This document shows, piece after piece, positions 15,217 through 25,729 of a DNA stretch of 64,000 nucleotides (its first letter is position 1; the number at the start of each line of letters is the position of its first letter). Position numbers and translations under genes: made by a program. The notes beneath the pieces are model-generated. The model ran no database searches. It saw only the letters and a list, made by a program, of their open reading frames with translations, and was not told where the DNA came from. This stretch comes from Halococcus qingdaonensis (GTDB lineage: Archaea > Halobacteriota > Halobacteria > Halobacteriales > Halococcaceae), in contig NZ_CP101943.1 of assembly GCF_024508235.1 (NCBI RefSeq), positions 1,709,112 to 1,773,111 of the forward strand, in the 5' to 3' direction.

Positions 15217-17031
15217 ATGGTAGAAGCGCAGTTGGTGTTGACAGCGTTGATGGGGCTGTTCCTGGCGGGCGTGGCCGTCTGGCTCAGCCGCATCGAGGAC
15301 TGGCGTTCGTACACGCCGCTTGCCGGCGGTGGTGGTGCCGTCGGCGAGGAGAGCGGCTACGCGCACAACGAAAAGCCGAGTGGTCTCATCCGATGGCTGA
15401 CGACCGTCGATCACAAGGACATCGGGATTCTCTACGGGACCTACTCCATCATCGCGTTCGCCGTCGGTGGTATCATGGTCATTCTGATGCGGACCGAGCT
15501 GCTCACGCCCGACGAGGCCATCATCGGTTCGCAGTTCTACAACTCACTGCTGACCAGCCACGGCATCACGATGCTGTTCCTGTTCGGCACGCCGATGATC
15601 GCGGCCTTCGGGAACTACTTCATTCCGCTGCTCGTCAACGCCGAGGACATGGCGTTCCCACGTATCAACGCCATCGCGTTCTGGATGCTGCCGCCGGGGG
15701 CGCTGCTGGTCTGGGCCGGCTTCCTCGTCGTGCCGTTTACCGATATTCAGCCCGCACAGACCGCCTGGACCATGTACACGCCGCTGTCGGCCGGTGTCGG
15801 CACCGGGACGCAGGCCGGCGTCTCCGGGCTCGGTATCGACTTCATGCTGTTGGGACTGCATTTCACCGGGCTTTCGGCGACGATGGGCGCGATCAACTTC
15901 ATCGCGACCATCTTCACCGATCGTGGTAGCGACGTCAACTGGGCGAATCTCGACATCTTCAGCTGGACGATGCTCACCCAGTCGGGGCTGATCCTCTTCG
16001 CGTTCCCGCTGCTTGGCAGCGCGCTCATCATGCTGCTGCTCGACCGTAACTTCGGGACGACGTTCTTCCTCGCGGAGGGTGGTGGGCCGATCCTCTGGCA
16101 ACATCTGTTCTGGTTCTTCGGCCATCCGGAGGTCTATATCCTCGCGCTCCCGCCGATGGGGCTGGTCAGTTTCATCCTCCCGAAGTTCTCCGGACGCAAG
16201 CTGTTCGGCTTCAAGTTCGTCGTCTACTCGACGCTGGCCATCGGCGTGCTCTCCTTCGGCGTCTGGGCACACCACATGTTCGCGACCGGTATCGACCCGC
16301 GCATCCGCGCGAGCTTCGAGGCCGTCTCGCTCGCGATCGCCATCCCGAGCGCCGTCAAGGTGTTCAACTGGACGACGACGCTCTGGGGCGGCAATCTCAG
16401 ACTCACCGCACCGATGCTGTTCTGTGTCGGTGCGGTCTCGAACTTCATCTTCGGCGGCGTCACCGGCGTGTTCACCGCAGCGATCCCGATCGACCTCGTG
16501 CTGCACGACACCTACTACATCGTCGGCCACTTCCACTACATCCTCATGGGACTGCTCGCCTTCACGGTGTTCGCCGGGATCTACTACTGGTTCCCCATCA
16601 TCACCGGCAAGATGTACCAGAAACGCCTCGCGAAGTGGCACTTCTGGCTGACGATGATCGGGACGAACATCACCTTCTTCGCCATGCTCCTGCTGGGCTA
16701 TCTCGGCATGCCCCGCCGATACGCGACCTACACCTTCGGCGTCGGTCCCCAGCAGATAATCGAGGTTCTCCACCAGGTGACGACGCTCGGGGCGTTCATC
16801 CTACTGGTCGGCCAGATCATCTGGGTCTGGAACATGATCCAGTCGTGGTACGAAGCGCCGACGCTTCAGGACAACGACCCGTGGGATCTCAAGGAGACCG
16901 GCCAGTTCACCAACGAGTGGGGCTGGAACGAACGTCGCCTCGAAACGGCCATCGCCGACGGCGGCGAGGAAGAGGAGACAGCGATGACCGATGGCGGCGA
17001 CCCCGTCGACGAGTCGGCCGACACCGAGTAG
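15217..17031 (+). CDS. coxA: Cytochrome c oxidase subunit I (A1-type haem-copper oxidase)
   Basis: 604 residues, the catalytic subunit that reduces O2 to water and pumps protons across the membrane. All metal ligands are visible: the haem a His in SHGITMLFLFGTP, the CuB His-Tyr pair in FFGHPEVYILALPP, the two CuB histidines in WAHHMFATG and the haem a3/haem a histidines in HDTYYIVGHFHYI. The Glu in GHPEVYI marks an A1-type D-channel. About 12 core membrane helices plus an extra N-terminal segment (residues 1-25) are predicted. The C-terminal tail from about residue 560 is acidic and soluble. Subunit II is not adjacent, which is unusual compared with bacterial operons. Confidence 0.96.
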   Translation: MVEAQLVLTALMGLFLAGVAVWLSRIEDWRSYTPLAGGGGAVGEESGYAHNEKPSGLIRWLTTVDHKDIGILYGTYSIIAFAVGGIMVILMRTELLTPDEAIIGSQFYNSLLTSHGITMLFLFGTPMIAAFGNYFIPLLVNAEDMAFPRINAIAFWMLPPGALLVWAGFLVVPFTDIQPAQTAWTMYTPLSAGVGTGTQAGVSGLGIDFMLLGLHFTGLSATMGAINFIATIFTDRGSDVNWANLDIFSWTMLTQSGLILFAFPLLGSALIMLLLDRNFGTTFFLAEGGGPILWQHLFWFFGHPEVYILALPPMGLVSFILPKFSGRKLFGFKFVVYSTLAIGVLSFGVWAHHMFATGIDPRIRASFEAVSLAIAIPSAVKVFNWTTTLWGGNLRLTAPMLFCVGAVSNFIFGGVTGVFTAAIPIDLVLHDTYYIVGHFHYILMGLLAFTVFAGIYYWFPIITGKMYQKRLAKWHFWLTMIGTNITFFAMLLLGYLGMPRRYATYTFGVGPQQIIEVLHQVTTLGAFILLVGQIIWVWNMIQSWYEAPTLQDNDPWDLKETGQFTNEWGWNERRLETAIADGGEEEETAMTDGGDPVDESADTE

Positions 17032-17173
17032 GCGTTCGACACGCCGATCGAACGTTCGACCGTCGTCGTGATTTTCGATGTTACAGAACGATTGAATAAG
17101 GTCGACTATCGATCGAGAGAGCCGCCATCGCCGCGTCCGTCCGCTGGCACCACTGGCGACGTCTCGAATACCC

Positions 17174-17183
17174 TTTTTTTTTT
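17174..17183 (+). terminator. Oligo-T terminator after coxA
   Basis: Ten consecutive T beginning 143 bp after the coxA stop. Long T runs terminate archaeal RNA polymerase. It lies just before the convergent 29-residue gene. Confidence 0.5.
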
Positions 17184-17229
17184 GGATGGACAGGTCGTGG
17201 AAAAGAGATCGACGGCGGCTTGGAGTGGT

Positions 17230-17319
17230 TCAGCTGGTGGCGACGAGAACGACGGCCATGACCGCCATCAACAGTGCGATGCCCGAGAGGACCGCCAGCA
17301 GGATCTCCTTTTCGCTCAT
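17230..17319 (-). CDS. 29-residue single-pass membrane peptide of the cox locus
   Basis: Reads MSEKEILLAVLSG then a hydrophobic stretch (IALLMAVMAVVLVATS) to the stop, one membrane helix with a charged N-terminus. Small one-helix subunits are common in haem-copper oxidases, and its place among cox genes suggests such a role. It is very short, so the call rests on the clean helix, start at 17319 and location. An in-frame ATG four codons upstream (17331) is possible. It has its own orientation, convergent with coxA and divergent from the next gene. Confidence 0.5.
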   Translation of the reverse strand: MSEKEILLAVLSGIALLMAVMAVVLVATS

Positions 17320-17378
17320 AGAGCGCATAGCGGACACGCGGACAAAAGGCTAATCTTCCGGCGAGCGGTAGCAGTCGT

Positions 17379-17663
17379 GTGTCCGAGACCCCAACGCACG
17401 GACGGCGGGCGGATTACAGCGGCCGCAGCGTCGTGTTCGCCATCTACTGCGTCGCTATCGGCGTCGCCGGAGTGATGGGCTTTCTCCTCGGGATGATCGG
17501 GCCGGACGCGCTCCGCTCGGTGAAACTGTTTTTCCTCATCGAGATGCCACCGACGCCGCTCGGGCTGGCGATCTACGGGATGGTGACGCTCGCGACCATC
17601 CTCGGCGTGCTCTTGCTCGCGGTTCGGTTCGTCTCCCGACGCTACGGCGACCGAGACCGGTAA
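17379..17663 (+). CDS. Two-helix membrane protein of the cox locus
   Basis: 94 residues starting at GTG. Two membrane segments (VVFAIYCVAIGVAGVMGFLLG and LGLAIYGMVTLATILGVLLLA) are separated by a loop with PDALRSVKLFFLIEMPPTP. I recognise it as a haloarchaeal family tied to the cox region (DUF7520 by memory). Function unknown. It ends 24 bp before the UspA-family start. Confidence 0.68.
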   Translation: MSETPTHGRRADYSGRSVVFAIYCVAIGVAGVMGFLLGMIGPDALRSVKLFFLIEMPPTPLGLAIYGMVTLATILGVLLLAVRFVSRRYGDRDR

Positions 17664-17687
17664 GGCGGCGCGACTCGTTCACTGACC

Positions 17688-18059
17688 ATGTACACCGTCG
17701 TCGTGGGTGCTGGTACTGACCACGAACGCACGCTGCGGAAAGCTCGCGCGATCGTCGATCTGCCCGCGGCCACGGACTCCCTCGCTGTCGTGCTGGTACG
17801 GGCGGGCGATGGCTCCGCCGACCCGTCGGAGATCACTGCGTTTTTCGACGAACACGATATCGACACCACCGTCGAGACCGTGAGCAGCGATCCACCGACC
17901 GCGCTCGTCGAAGTGGCGGCCGAGCGCGAGGCCGATCTCATCTGTGTCGGTGGTCGGACGCGCTCGCCGGCCGGGAAGGCACAGCTGCGCAGCGGTGCAC
18001 AGTCGGTGCTGATCAACGCCGACCGGCCCGTGTTGGTCGCGGGCGAGCCGGATCACTGA
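17688..18059 (+). CDS. Universal stress protein family (UspA)
   Basis: 123 residues with the Usp alpha/beta fold: TVVVGAGTDHERTLRKA, a central EVAAEREADLICVGGRTRSPAGKAQL and the C-terminal strand SVLINADRPVLVAG. The segment GGRTRSPAGKAQLRSGAQSV stands where ATP-binding Usps have G-2x-G-9x-G(S/T), but the glycine spacing is imperfect, so ATP binding is uncertain. It follows the cox small proteins by 24 bp and could be co-transcribed. Confidence 0.8.
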   Translation: MYTVVVGAGTDHERTLRKARAIVDLPAATDSLAVVLVRAGDGSADPSEITAFFDEHDIDTTVETVSSDPPTALVEVAAEREADLICVGGRTRSPAGKAQLRSGAQSVLINADRPVLVAGEPDH

Positions 18060-18227
18060 TTCAATCACGCGTCGCGGACGCCGAACGCGAGCGACAGTAC
18101 GGCCGCCTCGCCTTCGCCCGGAAGGAGGTCAGCGTCGACGAGACTCTGGAAGTCGATCATGAGGCCGAATCCCGCGAGATCGAGCGGTGCCGGATTCCCG
18201 CACTCTATCGGGTGGCGTGGGGTCGTT

Positions 18228-20207
18228 TTAGTCCGCCTGGAGCTGATCGCGGATCGTCTCGGGCACGCTCGGATCGGCGAGCGTGCTCGTGTTGCCGAGC
18301 TCCTCGTCGTTGGAGATGTCCTCGAGGAGTCGACGCATGATCTTCCCCGAGCGGGTCTTCGGCAGTTCGTCGACAAAGAGCACGTTCGACGGCCGGGCGA
18401 ACTTGCCGATACCCTCCTCGACGGATTCGACGATGCGCCCGCGCAGCTCTTCGGTTTCCTCGACGCCCTCCCTGACGGTGACGTAGACATCGGGCACCTC
18501 GCCCTTCTCGGCGTCGTCACGCGCGGCGACGGCCGCCTCGGCGACGTCCTCGACCTCCGCGATCGCGCTTTCGAGCTCCATCGTTCCCAGCCGGTGGCCA
18601 GCGACGTTCATCACGTCGTCGAGCCGGCCGAGGATCCGGTAGTAGCCATCCGTTCCCTGGACGGCCGCGTCGCCCGCCTCGTAGATCCAGTCCGCGGGGT
18701 CGTCGGAGTCAGTATCGGAGAATCGCTCCCAGTATTCCTCGATGAACCGTTCGTCGTCGCCGTGTACGGTTTGAAGCATGCCCGGCCACGGCCGCGTAAT
18801 GGCGAGGTTGCCCGCCTCGCCGGATTCGGGCGCGATCTCCTCGCCCGCGTCGTCGAGGATGGCCGGTTCGATTCCGGGAGCCGGATGGCCGGCGCTGCCG
18901 GGTTTCATGTCCTGGATCGCCGGCAGGTTCGTGATCATGTGCCCGCCGTTTTCGGTCTGCCACCAGGTGTCGACGATGACGGCGCTCTCGTCGCCGATGT
19001 GCTTGTAGTACCAGAGCCACGCCTCGGGCTGGATCGGCTCGCCGACGGTCGTCATGTGCCGGAAGTCGAAGTCGTAGCCCTCCACTTCCTCCTCACCCCA
19101 CTTCATGAACTGGCGGACAGCCGTCGGCGAGGTGTGGAAGATATCCACGTCGTACTTCTCGGCGATCTCCCACGTCCGCCCCTTGTGCGGATAGTCGGGC
19201 GTCCCCTCGTACATCACCGAGGTGGTACCGAGCGAGAGCGGCCCGTAGACGATGTAGCTGTGACCGGTGATCCAGCCGATATCCGCCGAACACCAGTAGG
19301 TGTCGCTCGGCTTGATGTCCTCGTCGTACTTTGCGGTGCCCGTCGCGTAGGCGAGATAGCCACCCGTCCGATGCTGGCAGCCCTTCGGCTGGCCCGTCGT
19401 TCCCGAGGTGTACATGAGAAAGAGCGGGTCCTCGGCGTCGCGGCTGACCGGTTCGACGCGCTCACCACGGTGGTCGTCGAGAAGCTCCGAAACGAGCGTG
19501 TAGCCGTCGCTGACGTCGACCTGTGGCTCGTCGTGGCGCGTCCACGCGAGCACGTCGGGATCGCCGTCGACCTCGGCCATCGCCTCGTCGGCCTTCTCGA
19601 TGTGGTCGAGGAAGTCGCCACGGCGGTAGTAGCCGTCGATGGTGACGACGTGATCGGAGTCGGCGTCGTCGACCCGTTCAGCGAGCGCGCTCGCCGAGAA
19701 GCCGGCGAAGACGACGCTGTGGGGCGCACCGATACGCGCGCACGCGAGCATCGTGATCGGCAGCGCCGGCACCATCGGGAGATGGATCGTGACGATGTCG
19801 TCCTCCTCGACGCCGGCCGAGCGCAGCGCGGCGGCCATCTCGTTGACCTCGCGATAGAGGTCCTGATAGCTGACGTTGCGCTGTTCGCCGTCCTCGCCCT
19901 CCCAGAGCAGTGCGGTCTGGTTCTTGCGCTCGTCGAGATGGCGGTCGATGCAGTTGTGGCTGGCGTTCAGTTTCCCGCCGACGAACCACTCGTAAAAGGG
20001 CGGGTTCGAGTCGTCGAGCACCTCGTCCCAGTGTTCGTCCCAGTCGAGCATTGCGGCGTACTCCTCGAACCCCTCGGGGAACTCGTCGAACCGGTCGTAG
20101 ACCGCAGGATCAGCCATGTTGGCCTGTCCGACGAACTCGGTCGGCGGCTCGAAGTATTCCTGTTCGGCCAGCCGTGATTCGATCGTCAACTCGTCATCGG
20201 TTGTCAT
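18228..20207 (-). CDS. acs: Acetyl-CoA synthetase (AMP-forming)
   Basis: 659 residues, the normal Acs length. It makes acetyl-CoA from acetate, ATP and CoA through acetyl-AMP. The P-loop-like motif YTSGTTGQPKG, WWQTENGGHMI, GRLDDVMNVAGHRLGT and the C-terminal lysine motif PKTRSGKIMRRLL are all present; that lysine is the residue often acetylated to control Acs. The start MTTDDELTIESR at 20207 is preceded by AT-rich sequence with a TATA-like TTATGTATC on the minus strand about 40 nt upstream. It precedes methylmalonyl-CoA mutase on the complementary side of a 104-bp gap, same strand. Confidence 0.95.
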   Translation of the reverse strand: MTTDDELTIESRLAEQEYFEPPTEFVGQANMADPAVYDRFDEFPEGFEEYAAMLDWDEHWDEVLDDSNPPFYEWFVGGKLNASHNCIDRHLDERKNQTALLWEGEDGEQRNVSYQDLYREVNEMAAALRSAGVEEDDIVTIHLPMVPALPITMLACARIGAPHSVVFAGFSASALAERVDDADSDHVVTIDGYYRRGDFLDHIEKADEAMAEVDGDPDVLAWTRHDEPQVDVSDGYTLVSELLDDHRGERVEPVSRDAEDPLFLMYTSGTTGQPKGCQHRTGGYLAYATGTAKYDEDIKPSDTYWCSADIGWITGHSYIVYGPLSLGTTSVMYEGTPDYPHKGRTWEIAEKYDVDIFHTSPTAVRQFMKWGEEEVEGYDFDFRHMTTVGEPIQPEAWLWYYKHIGDESAVIVDTWWQTENGGHMITNLPAIQDMKPGSAGHPAPGIEPAILDDAGEEIAPESGEAGNLAITRPWPGMLQTVHGDDERFIEEYWERFSDTDSDDPADWIYEAGDAAVQGTDGYYRILGRLDDVMNVAGHRLGTMELESAIAEVEDVAEAAVAARDDAEKGEVPDVYVTVREGVEETEELRGRIVESVEEGIGKFARPSNVLFVDELPKTRSGKIMRRLLEDISNDEELGNTSTLADPSVPETIRDQLQAD

Positions 20208-20311
20208 AAATTGTCGTACCCAAATATGGCCGACGGCGCGACGATACATAATTGTTATCCCGAGAGCGACGGAGCCGAACCGGCTGCTGGCGGGGCGATC
20301 GGGCGACGGAA

Positions 20312-22012
<1,701 letters not shown>

Positions 22013-22067
22013 GCTCGCAGTTTTTGCGTGGGTCGTCAATGAAGGTTCCGGGCAGGAAGACGTGGCC

Positions 22068-22871
22068 TCATTCGGGGTTCTGGAGACGCTCGACGCTCTC
22101 GATGAGCGGATGGTGGGCGTAGTCGACGACCGCGATGTCGTCGATCGTCGAGAGCCCCTCGTTGCGTGCGGTCTGAACCATCCCGAGCTCGACGCGTTCG
22201 TCGACCACGATCACGTAGGCGTCCATCTCCTCGATCCCCGACTGCGCGGCGGCCTTCACCCGATGATGGCCGTCGGCGAGCAGCAGTTTCGCACCCCCGT
22301 TGTCGATGACGACGAGCGGTTCGGTCAGCCCGTGGTCGAGTTCGTAGCTCCGGCCTTCGAGTTCATCTCCATAGACCTTCGACTGGGTGGGTGTCAGGTC
22401 GGCGAGCGCGACGCGCCGGCGCTCCTCGACCGTCTCGACGCCGTGGATGTTCTCGAGCGTGCGCGAGAGCTTGCCCACCTTCTCGGGCGTGGCGCGCTCG
22501 ATCTGGCTGCGGACGACGTCAGTGTTGGCGATGATCCCCGTGAGGTTGCCGGCGTCGTCGACGACCGGCAGTTTCTGGATGCCCGATCGCAGGATGACCC
22601 GTGCGGCGTCCGAGAGCGCCATGTCGGGGTGTGCGACGACGAGATCGTCGCTCATGACGGTGAAGACGAGCGCGCTGTCGTCGGCGAGCAGGAGATCGCG
22701 GGCGCTGACGAAGCCGATACAGTTGCGACCCTCACAGACCGGCAGGCCGCTGTGCTCTTCGCTTTCGGCGATGCGGCGGGCGACCGCTGCGACCGTGTCG
22801 TCCGGCGAGACGGTCGCGACCTCGCGGGTCATGTAGTCGGCGACCCGTGGCTTGTCGCTGCCTTCGTTCAT
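22068..22871 (-). CDS. CBS-CBS-ParB-like domain protein
   Basis: 267 residues. CBS domains at about 11-62 (VADYMTREVATVSPDDTV ... GFVSARDLLLA) and 71-123 (VMSDDLVVAHPDMALSD ... GIIANTDVVR) are followed by a ParB/sulfiredoxin-fold domain (about 150-245) with the nucleotide-binding signature LLLADGHHRVKAAAQSG. Archaeal relatives with this ParB-like module include free-serine kinases, but the CBS fusion points to ligand-controlled activity. A DNA-partition role is not implied. The start MNEGSDKPRV at 22871 is chosen by domain position. It lies 38 bp downstream of the RCK-DHH gene and 55 bp upstream of the mutase, all on one strand. Confidence 0.82.
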   Translation of the reverse strand: MNEGSDKPRVADYMTREVATVSPDDTVAAVARRIAESEEHSGLPVCEGRNCIGFVSARDLLLADDSALVFTVMSDDLVVAHPDMALSDAARVILRSGIQKLPVVDDAGNLTGIIANTDVVRSQIERATPEKVGKLSRTLENIHGVETVEERRRVALADLTPTQSKVYGDELEGRSYELDHGLTEPLVVIDNGGAKLLLADGHHRVKAAAQSGIEEMDAYVIVVDERVELGMVQTARNEGLSTIDDIAVVDYAHHPLIESVERLQNPE

Positions 22872-22909
22872 TGCGAAGCCGTCGCCGCGAGCGGACAAAA
22901 ACGTCTCGT

Positions 22910-24382
22910 TCAGTCGCGTGACGACTCCTCATCGTCAGCGTCGCCATCCTCGTCGTCGGCGAACGGGCCGACCGAGCGCGCGTTGGGACGCGATTCGATG
23001 GCGGTGAAGAAGCGCTCGACGATGAGGTCGTGGACGATCGACGAGAGCTCCGCCTCCTCGTTCTCGCCGAGCAGCCCGAGCGGGATCTGTGCGCCGGCCA
23101 TGTCGGCGTGGCCGCCGCCGCTGCCGATCTGATCGAAGGCGTCCCGCAAGGTCTCGCCGATGTCGAGGGTCGCCCCGCGGGTCCGCCCCGAACAGTAGAC
23201 CGTCCCGTCGATGATGCCGTACACCAGCGTGGTCCGCACACCTTCGATGTCGAGCAGCTGATCGGCCGATTGGGCGAGCGCATCGCGTTCGTGGAGCTCC
23301 TCGATGTGGCTCACGAGCACCGAGCCGCGGACCTCGCGGTTGGTGATCGCCCGTGCCATCGTTTCGAGCGTCTCGGCACTCATGCTCGGCGTCGCGATCC
23401 GTTCGAGCACCGATTCGTCGGTAAAGGGGAGCAGGTAGGCCGCGGCATCGAAGTCCACCGTCGAAGCCTCGCGTCGGAAGTCGTCCGTGTCGACGCGGAT
23501 CCCGTAGAGCAGCGCGGTCGCGACGGTCTCGTCGATCTCGATGCCGAGCTGGCGGAGATACTCGACGAGCAGCGTGCTCGTCGCGCCCACGTCGCTCCGG
23601 AGATCGACGAACCGTGCCTCAACCGGCGCGCGCGGTGGATGGTGGTCGATCAGTACGTCCACGGGAGTGTTCTCAGGCAGTTGGTCGTTGACGCCCGGTC
23701 GGGAGTGATCGACGAGCGCGATCCCGCCGTAGTCGTCGATGTCACCCGGTTCGAGCTCGTGGAGCTCGACGTCCAGAACGTTGATCAGCGCGCGGTTCTC
23801 CTGATGGGTGATCTCGCCGAAATAGCAGATCTCCGCCTCACGGCCGACCGTCCGTGCGACCTTACAGAGCGCGAGCGCGCTCGCGATCGCGTCGGGATCA
23901 GGGTTGTCGTGGGTGACGACCGCGAGCGACCCGTCGATCGAGCGGAGCACGCGCCGGAGCCGTCGGGGACGCATACTCGCCTCGCCGATGCGCTCGACGA
24001 GATCGCTGGCGACGGTCGCTTCCCTATCGACGAGCCGGTCGACGATCGATTCGATCTGTAACCGTGTTTCGACAGCGGGTTCCTCGCCCACGTACGCGAG
24101 GACGAAGGCGTCGGGGTAGTGTTCGCGGGCGAGTTCGGCGGCCACTCGGTTAGTGGCCGGGTCGTCGGCGGCCACGACGACGATGTCGACCGGTCGCTCC
24201 ACCTCTTCGAGGGTTTCGGGATCGGTCGGGTCGGCCAGACGGGCCGTGACGCGGTCGCTGCGAAGGGTCTCGATGCGATGTTCGTCCGCACAACAGACCA
24301 GCACCGTCCCCGGCCGGTCGGCGAGCTCGCTCACGAGCGTCCGACCGACGGAGCCGCAGCCGAGCACGAGCCGCGAGACCAT
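22910..24382 (-). CDS. RCK/TrkA-N plus DHH-DHHA1 phosphoesterase
   Basis: 490 residues. An N-terminal Rossmann domain (1-115) starts LVLGCGSVGRTLVSEL and resembles the NAD-binding RCK/TrkA-N domain. The DHH domain follows: motif THDNPDPDAIASAL (about 158-170), LVDHSRPG (about 223-230) and the DHH itself in VLIDHHPP (D246-H248). The DHHA1 domain near the end has the substrate loop IGSGGGHADMAGAQ (about 419-432). Enzymes of this type hydrolyse cyclic di-AMP, pAp or oligoribonucleotides; haloarchaea make c-di-AMP, so c-di-AMP turnover linked to potassium or nucleotide sensing is a reasonable guess. The C-terminus is an acidic tail. A TATA box (GATTAAAACC, 24405-24414) fits a leaderless start. 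Confidence 0.85.
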   Translation of the reverse strand: MVSRLVLGCGSVGRTLVSELADRPGTVLVCCADEHRIETLRSDRVTARLADPTDPETLEEVERPVDIVVVAADDPATNRVAAELAREHYPDAFVLAYVGEEPAVETRLQIESIVDRLVDREATVASDLVERIGEASMRPRRLRRVLRSIDGSLAVVTHDNPDPDAIASALALCKVARTVGREAEICYFGEITHQENRALINVLDVELHELEPGDIDDYGGIALVDHSRPGVNDQLPENTPVDVLIDHHPPRAPVEARFVDLRSDVGATSTLLVEYLRQLGIEIDETVATALLYGIRVDTDDFRREASTVDFDAAAYLLPFTDESVLERIATPSMSAETLETMARAITNREVRGSVLVSHIEELHERDALAQSADQLLDIEGVRTTLVYGIIDGTVYCSGRTRGATLDIGETLRDAFDQIGSGGGHADMAGAQIPLGLLGENEEAELSSIVHDLIVERFFTAIESRPNARSVGPFADDEDGDADDEESSRD

Positions 24383-24404
24383 GCCCACCGCTGGGTGCCA
24401 CGAC

Positions 24405-24501
24405 GATTAAAACCCCCGCAAGCGGGATGATACACTGTCGGACGGAGTGTCGACATACGACACCCATTCACCGTCGCATCGTGTTTCAAAGCCTTTGTAA
24501 C
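24405..24501. promoter_or_regulatory. Divergent promoter with palindromic operator candidate
   Basis: Minus-strand TATA GGTTTTAATC (24405-24414) serves the RCK-DHH gene and plus-strand CCTTTGTAAC (24492-24501) serves the NDH-2-like gene; both are spaced for leaderless transcripts. Between them is a perfect inverted repeat GTGTCG-acata-CGACAC (24447-24463). Its position suggests a site for a regulator acting on one or both genes. Confidence 0.5.
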
Positions 24502-24517
24502 GATCGACCGCGGAATT

Positions 24518-25678
24518 ATGGCCATGACGGCAACCGTCGTCGTCCTCGGCGCTGGGTATGCCGGGGCCGGCGCGATACTGAGCCTCGAAGACGCCCTCGA
24601 CGAGGAGACCGATCTCGTGTGGGTCTCCGACAACGATTACCATCTCGTTCTTCACGAGAGCCATCGCTGTATCCGTGATCCGAGCGTCCAACAGAACGTG
24701 ACGATCCCCGTCGATTCGATCAAATCGCCCAGCACGCGCTTCATTCAGGGCGAGGTCACTGGTCTCGACTGCGACGACCAGGAGGTCTCCCTCGACGACG
24801 GGTCGACGGTTTCCTACGACTACGCGCTCGTCACGCTCGGTTCACAGACCGCCTACTACGGCATCGACGGGCTCGAAGAGCACTCGCTGACGCTCAAGAG
24901 CCTCGACGACGCCTTCGAGATCCACGATCAGGTCAAGGAGGCCGCCCGCGAGGCGACAGAGGACGATCCCGCACAGGTCGCCATCGGCGGGGCCGGGCTC
25001 TCCGGCATCCAGACCGCCGGCGAGGTCGCCGAGTTCCGCGACATGCATCACGCACCGATCGAGATCACGCTCGTCGAGGCGCTCGACGAGATCTTCCCGG
25101 GCAACGATCCCGAGCTCCAAGGGGCGCTCAGAAAGCGCCTGCTCGATCTCGACATCGAGATCGCGACCGGCGACCCGATCACCCAGGCCGAAGCGGGCGA
25201 GATCCACTTCGAATCCGGCGAGTCGCTCGCCCACGACGTGTTCGTCTGGACCGGTGGCATCACCGGACGGGACGCGATGGACGATGCGGAGCTCGACAAC
25301 GAACACAACCGCGTCAACGCCGACGCGACGTTCGAAACGAGCGACGATCACGTGTTCGCGCTCGGCGACTCGGCGATCGTCGACCAGCCCGACGGGCCGT
25401 GTCCGCCGACCGCACAGGCCGCCTGGCAGGCCGCCGAGGTCGCCGGCGAGAACGTCGCGCGCGCGCTCCACGGCCAGCCTCTGGCCGAGTGGACCCACGA
25501 GGACAAGGGCACCGTCATCTCGGTCGGCGACAAGGCCGTCGCCCACGACGTCGTCGGCGTTCCGATGAACACCTTCGGCGGGCCGGCGGCGGAGATCCTG
25601 AAGAAAGGGATCGCCACGCGCTGGATCCGTGACGTCGGCGGCACGCTGCGTGCGGCGCGCGCGTGGCCGAACATGTAG
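24518..25678 (+). CDS. NDH-2-like FAD/NAD(P)-dependent pyridine nucleotide oxidoreductase
   Basis: 386 residues. Two dinucleotide-binding folds are visible: FAD site VVVLGAGYAGAGAILSLED at the N-terminus and NAD(P) site VAIGGAGLSGIQTAGEVAE near residue 150. The FAD-contacting VFALGDSAIV and PPTAQAAWQAAEVAGENVA occur later. This layout is that of type II NADH dehydrogenases and sulfide:quinone oxidoreductase relatives; the cysteines needed for sulfide oxidation are not evident, so NADH or another donor is likelier. The C-terminus lacks a long membrane helix but carries an amphipathic, Arg-rich stretch (IRDVGGTLRAARAWPNM) that could touch the membrane. Start at 24518 (or 24524). Confidence 0.85.
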   Translation: MAMTATVVVLGAGYAGAGAILSLEDALDEETDLVWVSDNDYHLVLHESHRCIRDPSVQQNVTIPVDSIKSPSTRFIQGEVTGLDCDDQEVSLDDGSTVSYDYALVTLGSQTAYYGIDGLEEHSLTLKSLDDAFEIHDQVKEAAREATEDDPAQVAIGGAGLSGIQTAGEVAEFRDMHHAPIEITLVEALDEIFPGNDPELQGALRKRLLDLDIEIATGDPITQAEAGEIHFESGESLAHDVFVWTGGITGRDAMDDAELDNEHNRVNADATFETSDDHVFALGDSAIVDQPDGPCPPTAQAAWQAAEVAGENVARALHGQPLAEWTHEDKGTVISVGDKAVAHDVVGVPMNTFGGPAAEILKKGIATRWIRDVGGTLRAARAWPNM

Positions 25679-25729
25679 CTATCGGCGATCAACCGACTGT
25701 TTTTCACTGCGCGCCACCCAGCCTGTGGC

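Noticed and set aside
18159-20177. 672-codon plus-strand frame opposite acs
   Set aside because: Antisense shadow of acetyl-CoA synthetase; no recognisable domain, while the minus strand has full Acs motifs.
22068-22871. Chromosome-partition role for the ParB-like domain
   Set aside because: Only the small nucleotide-binding ParB/sulfiredoxin fold is present with CBS domains; no DNA-binding HTH and no ParA neighbour.
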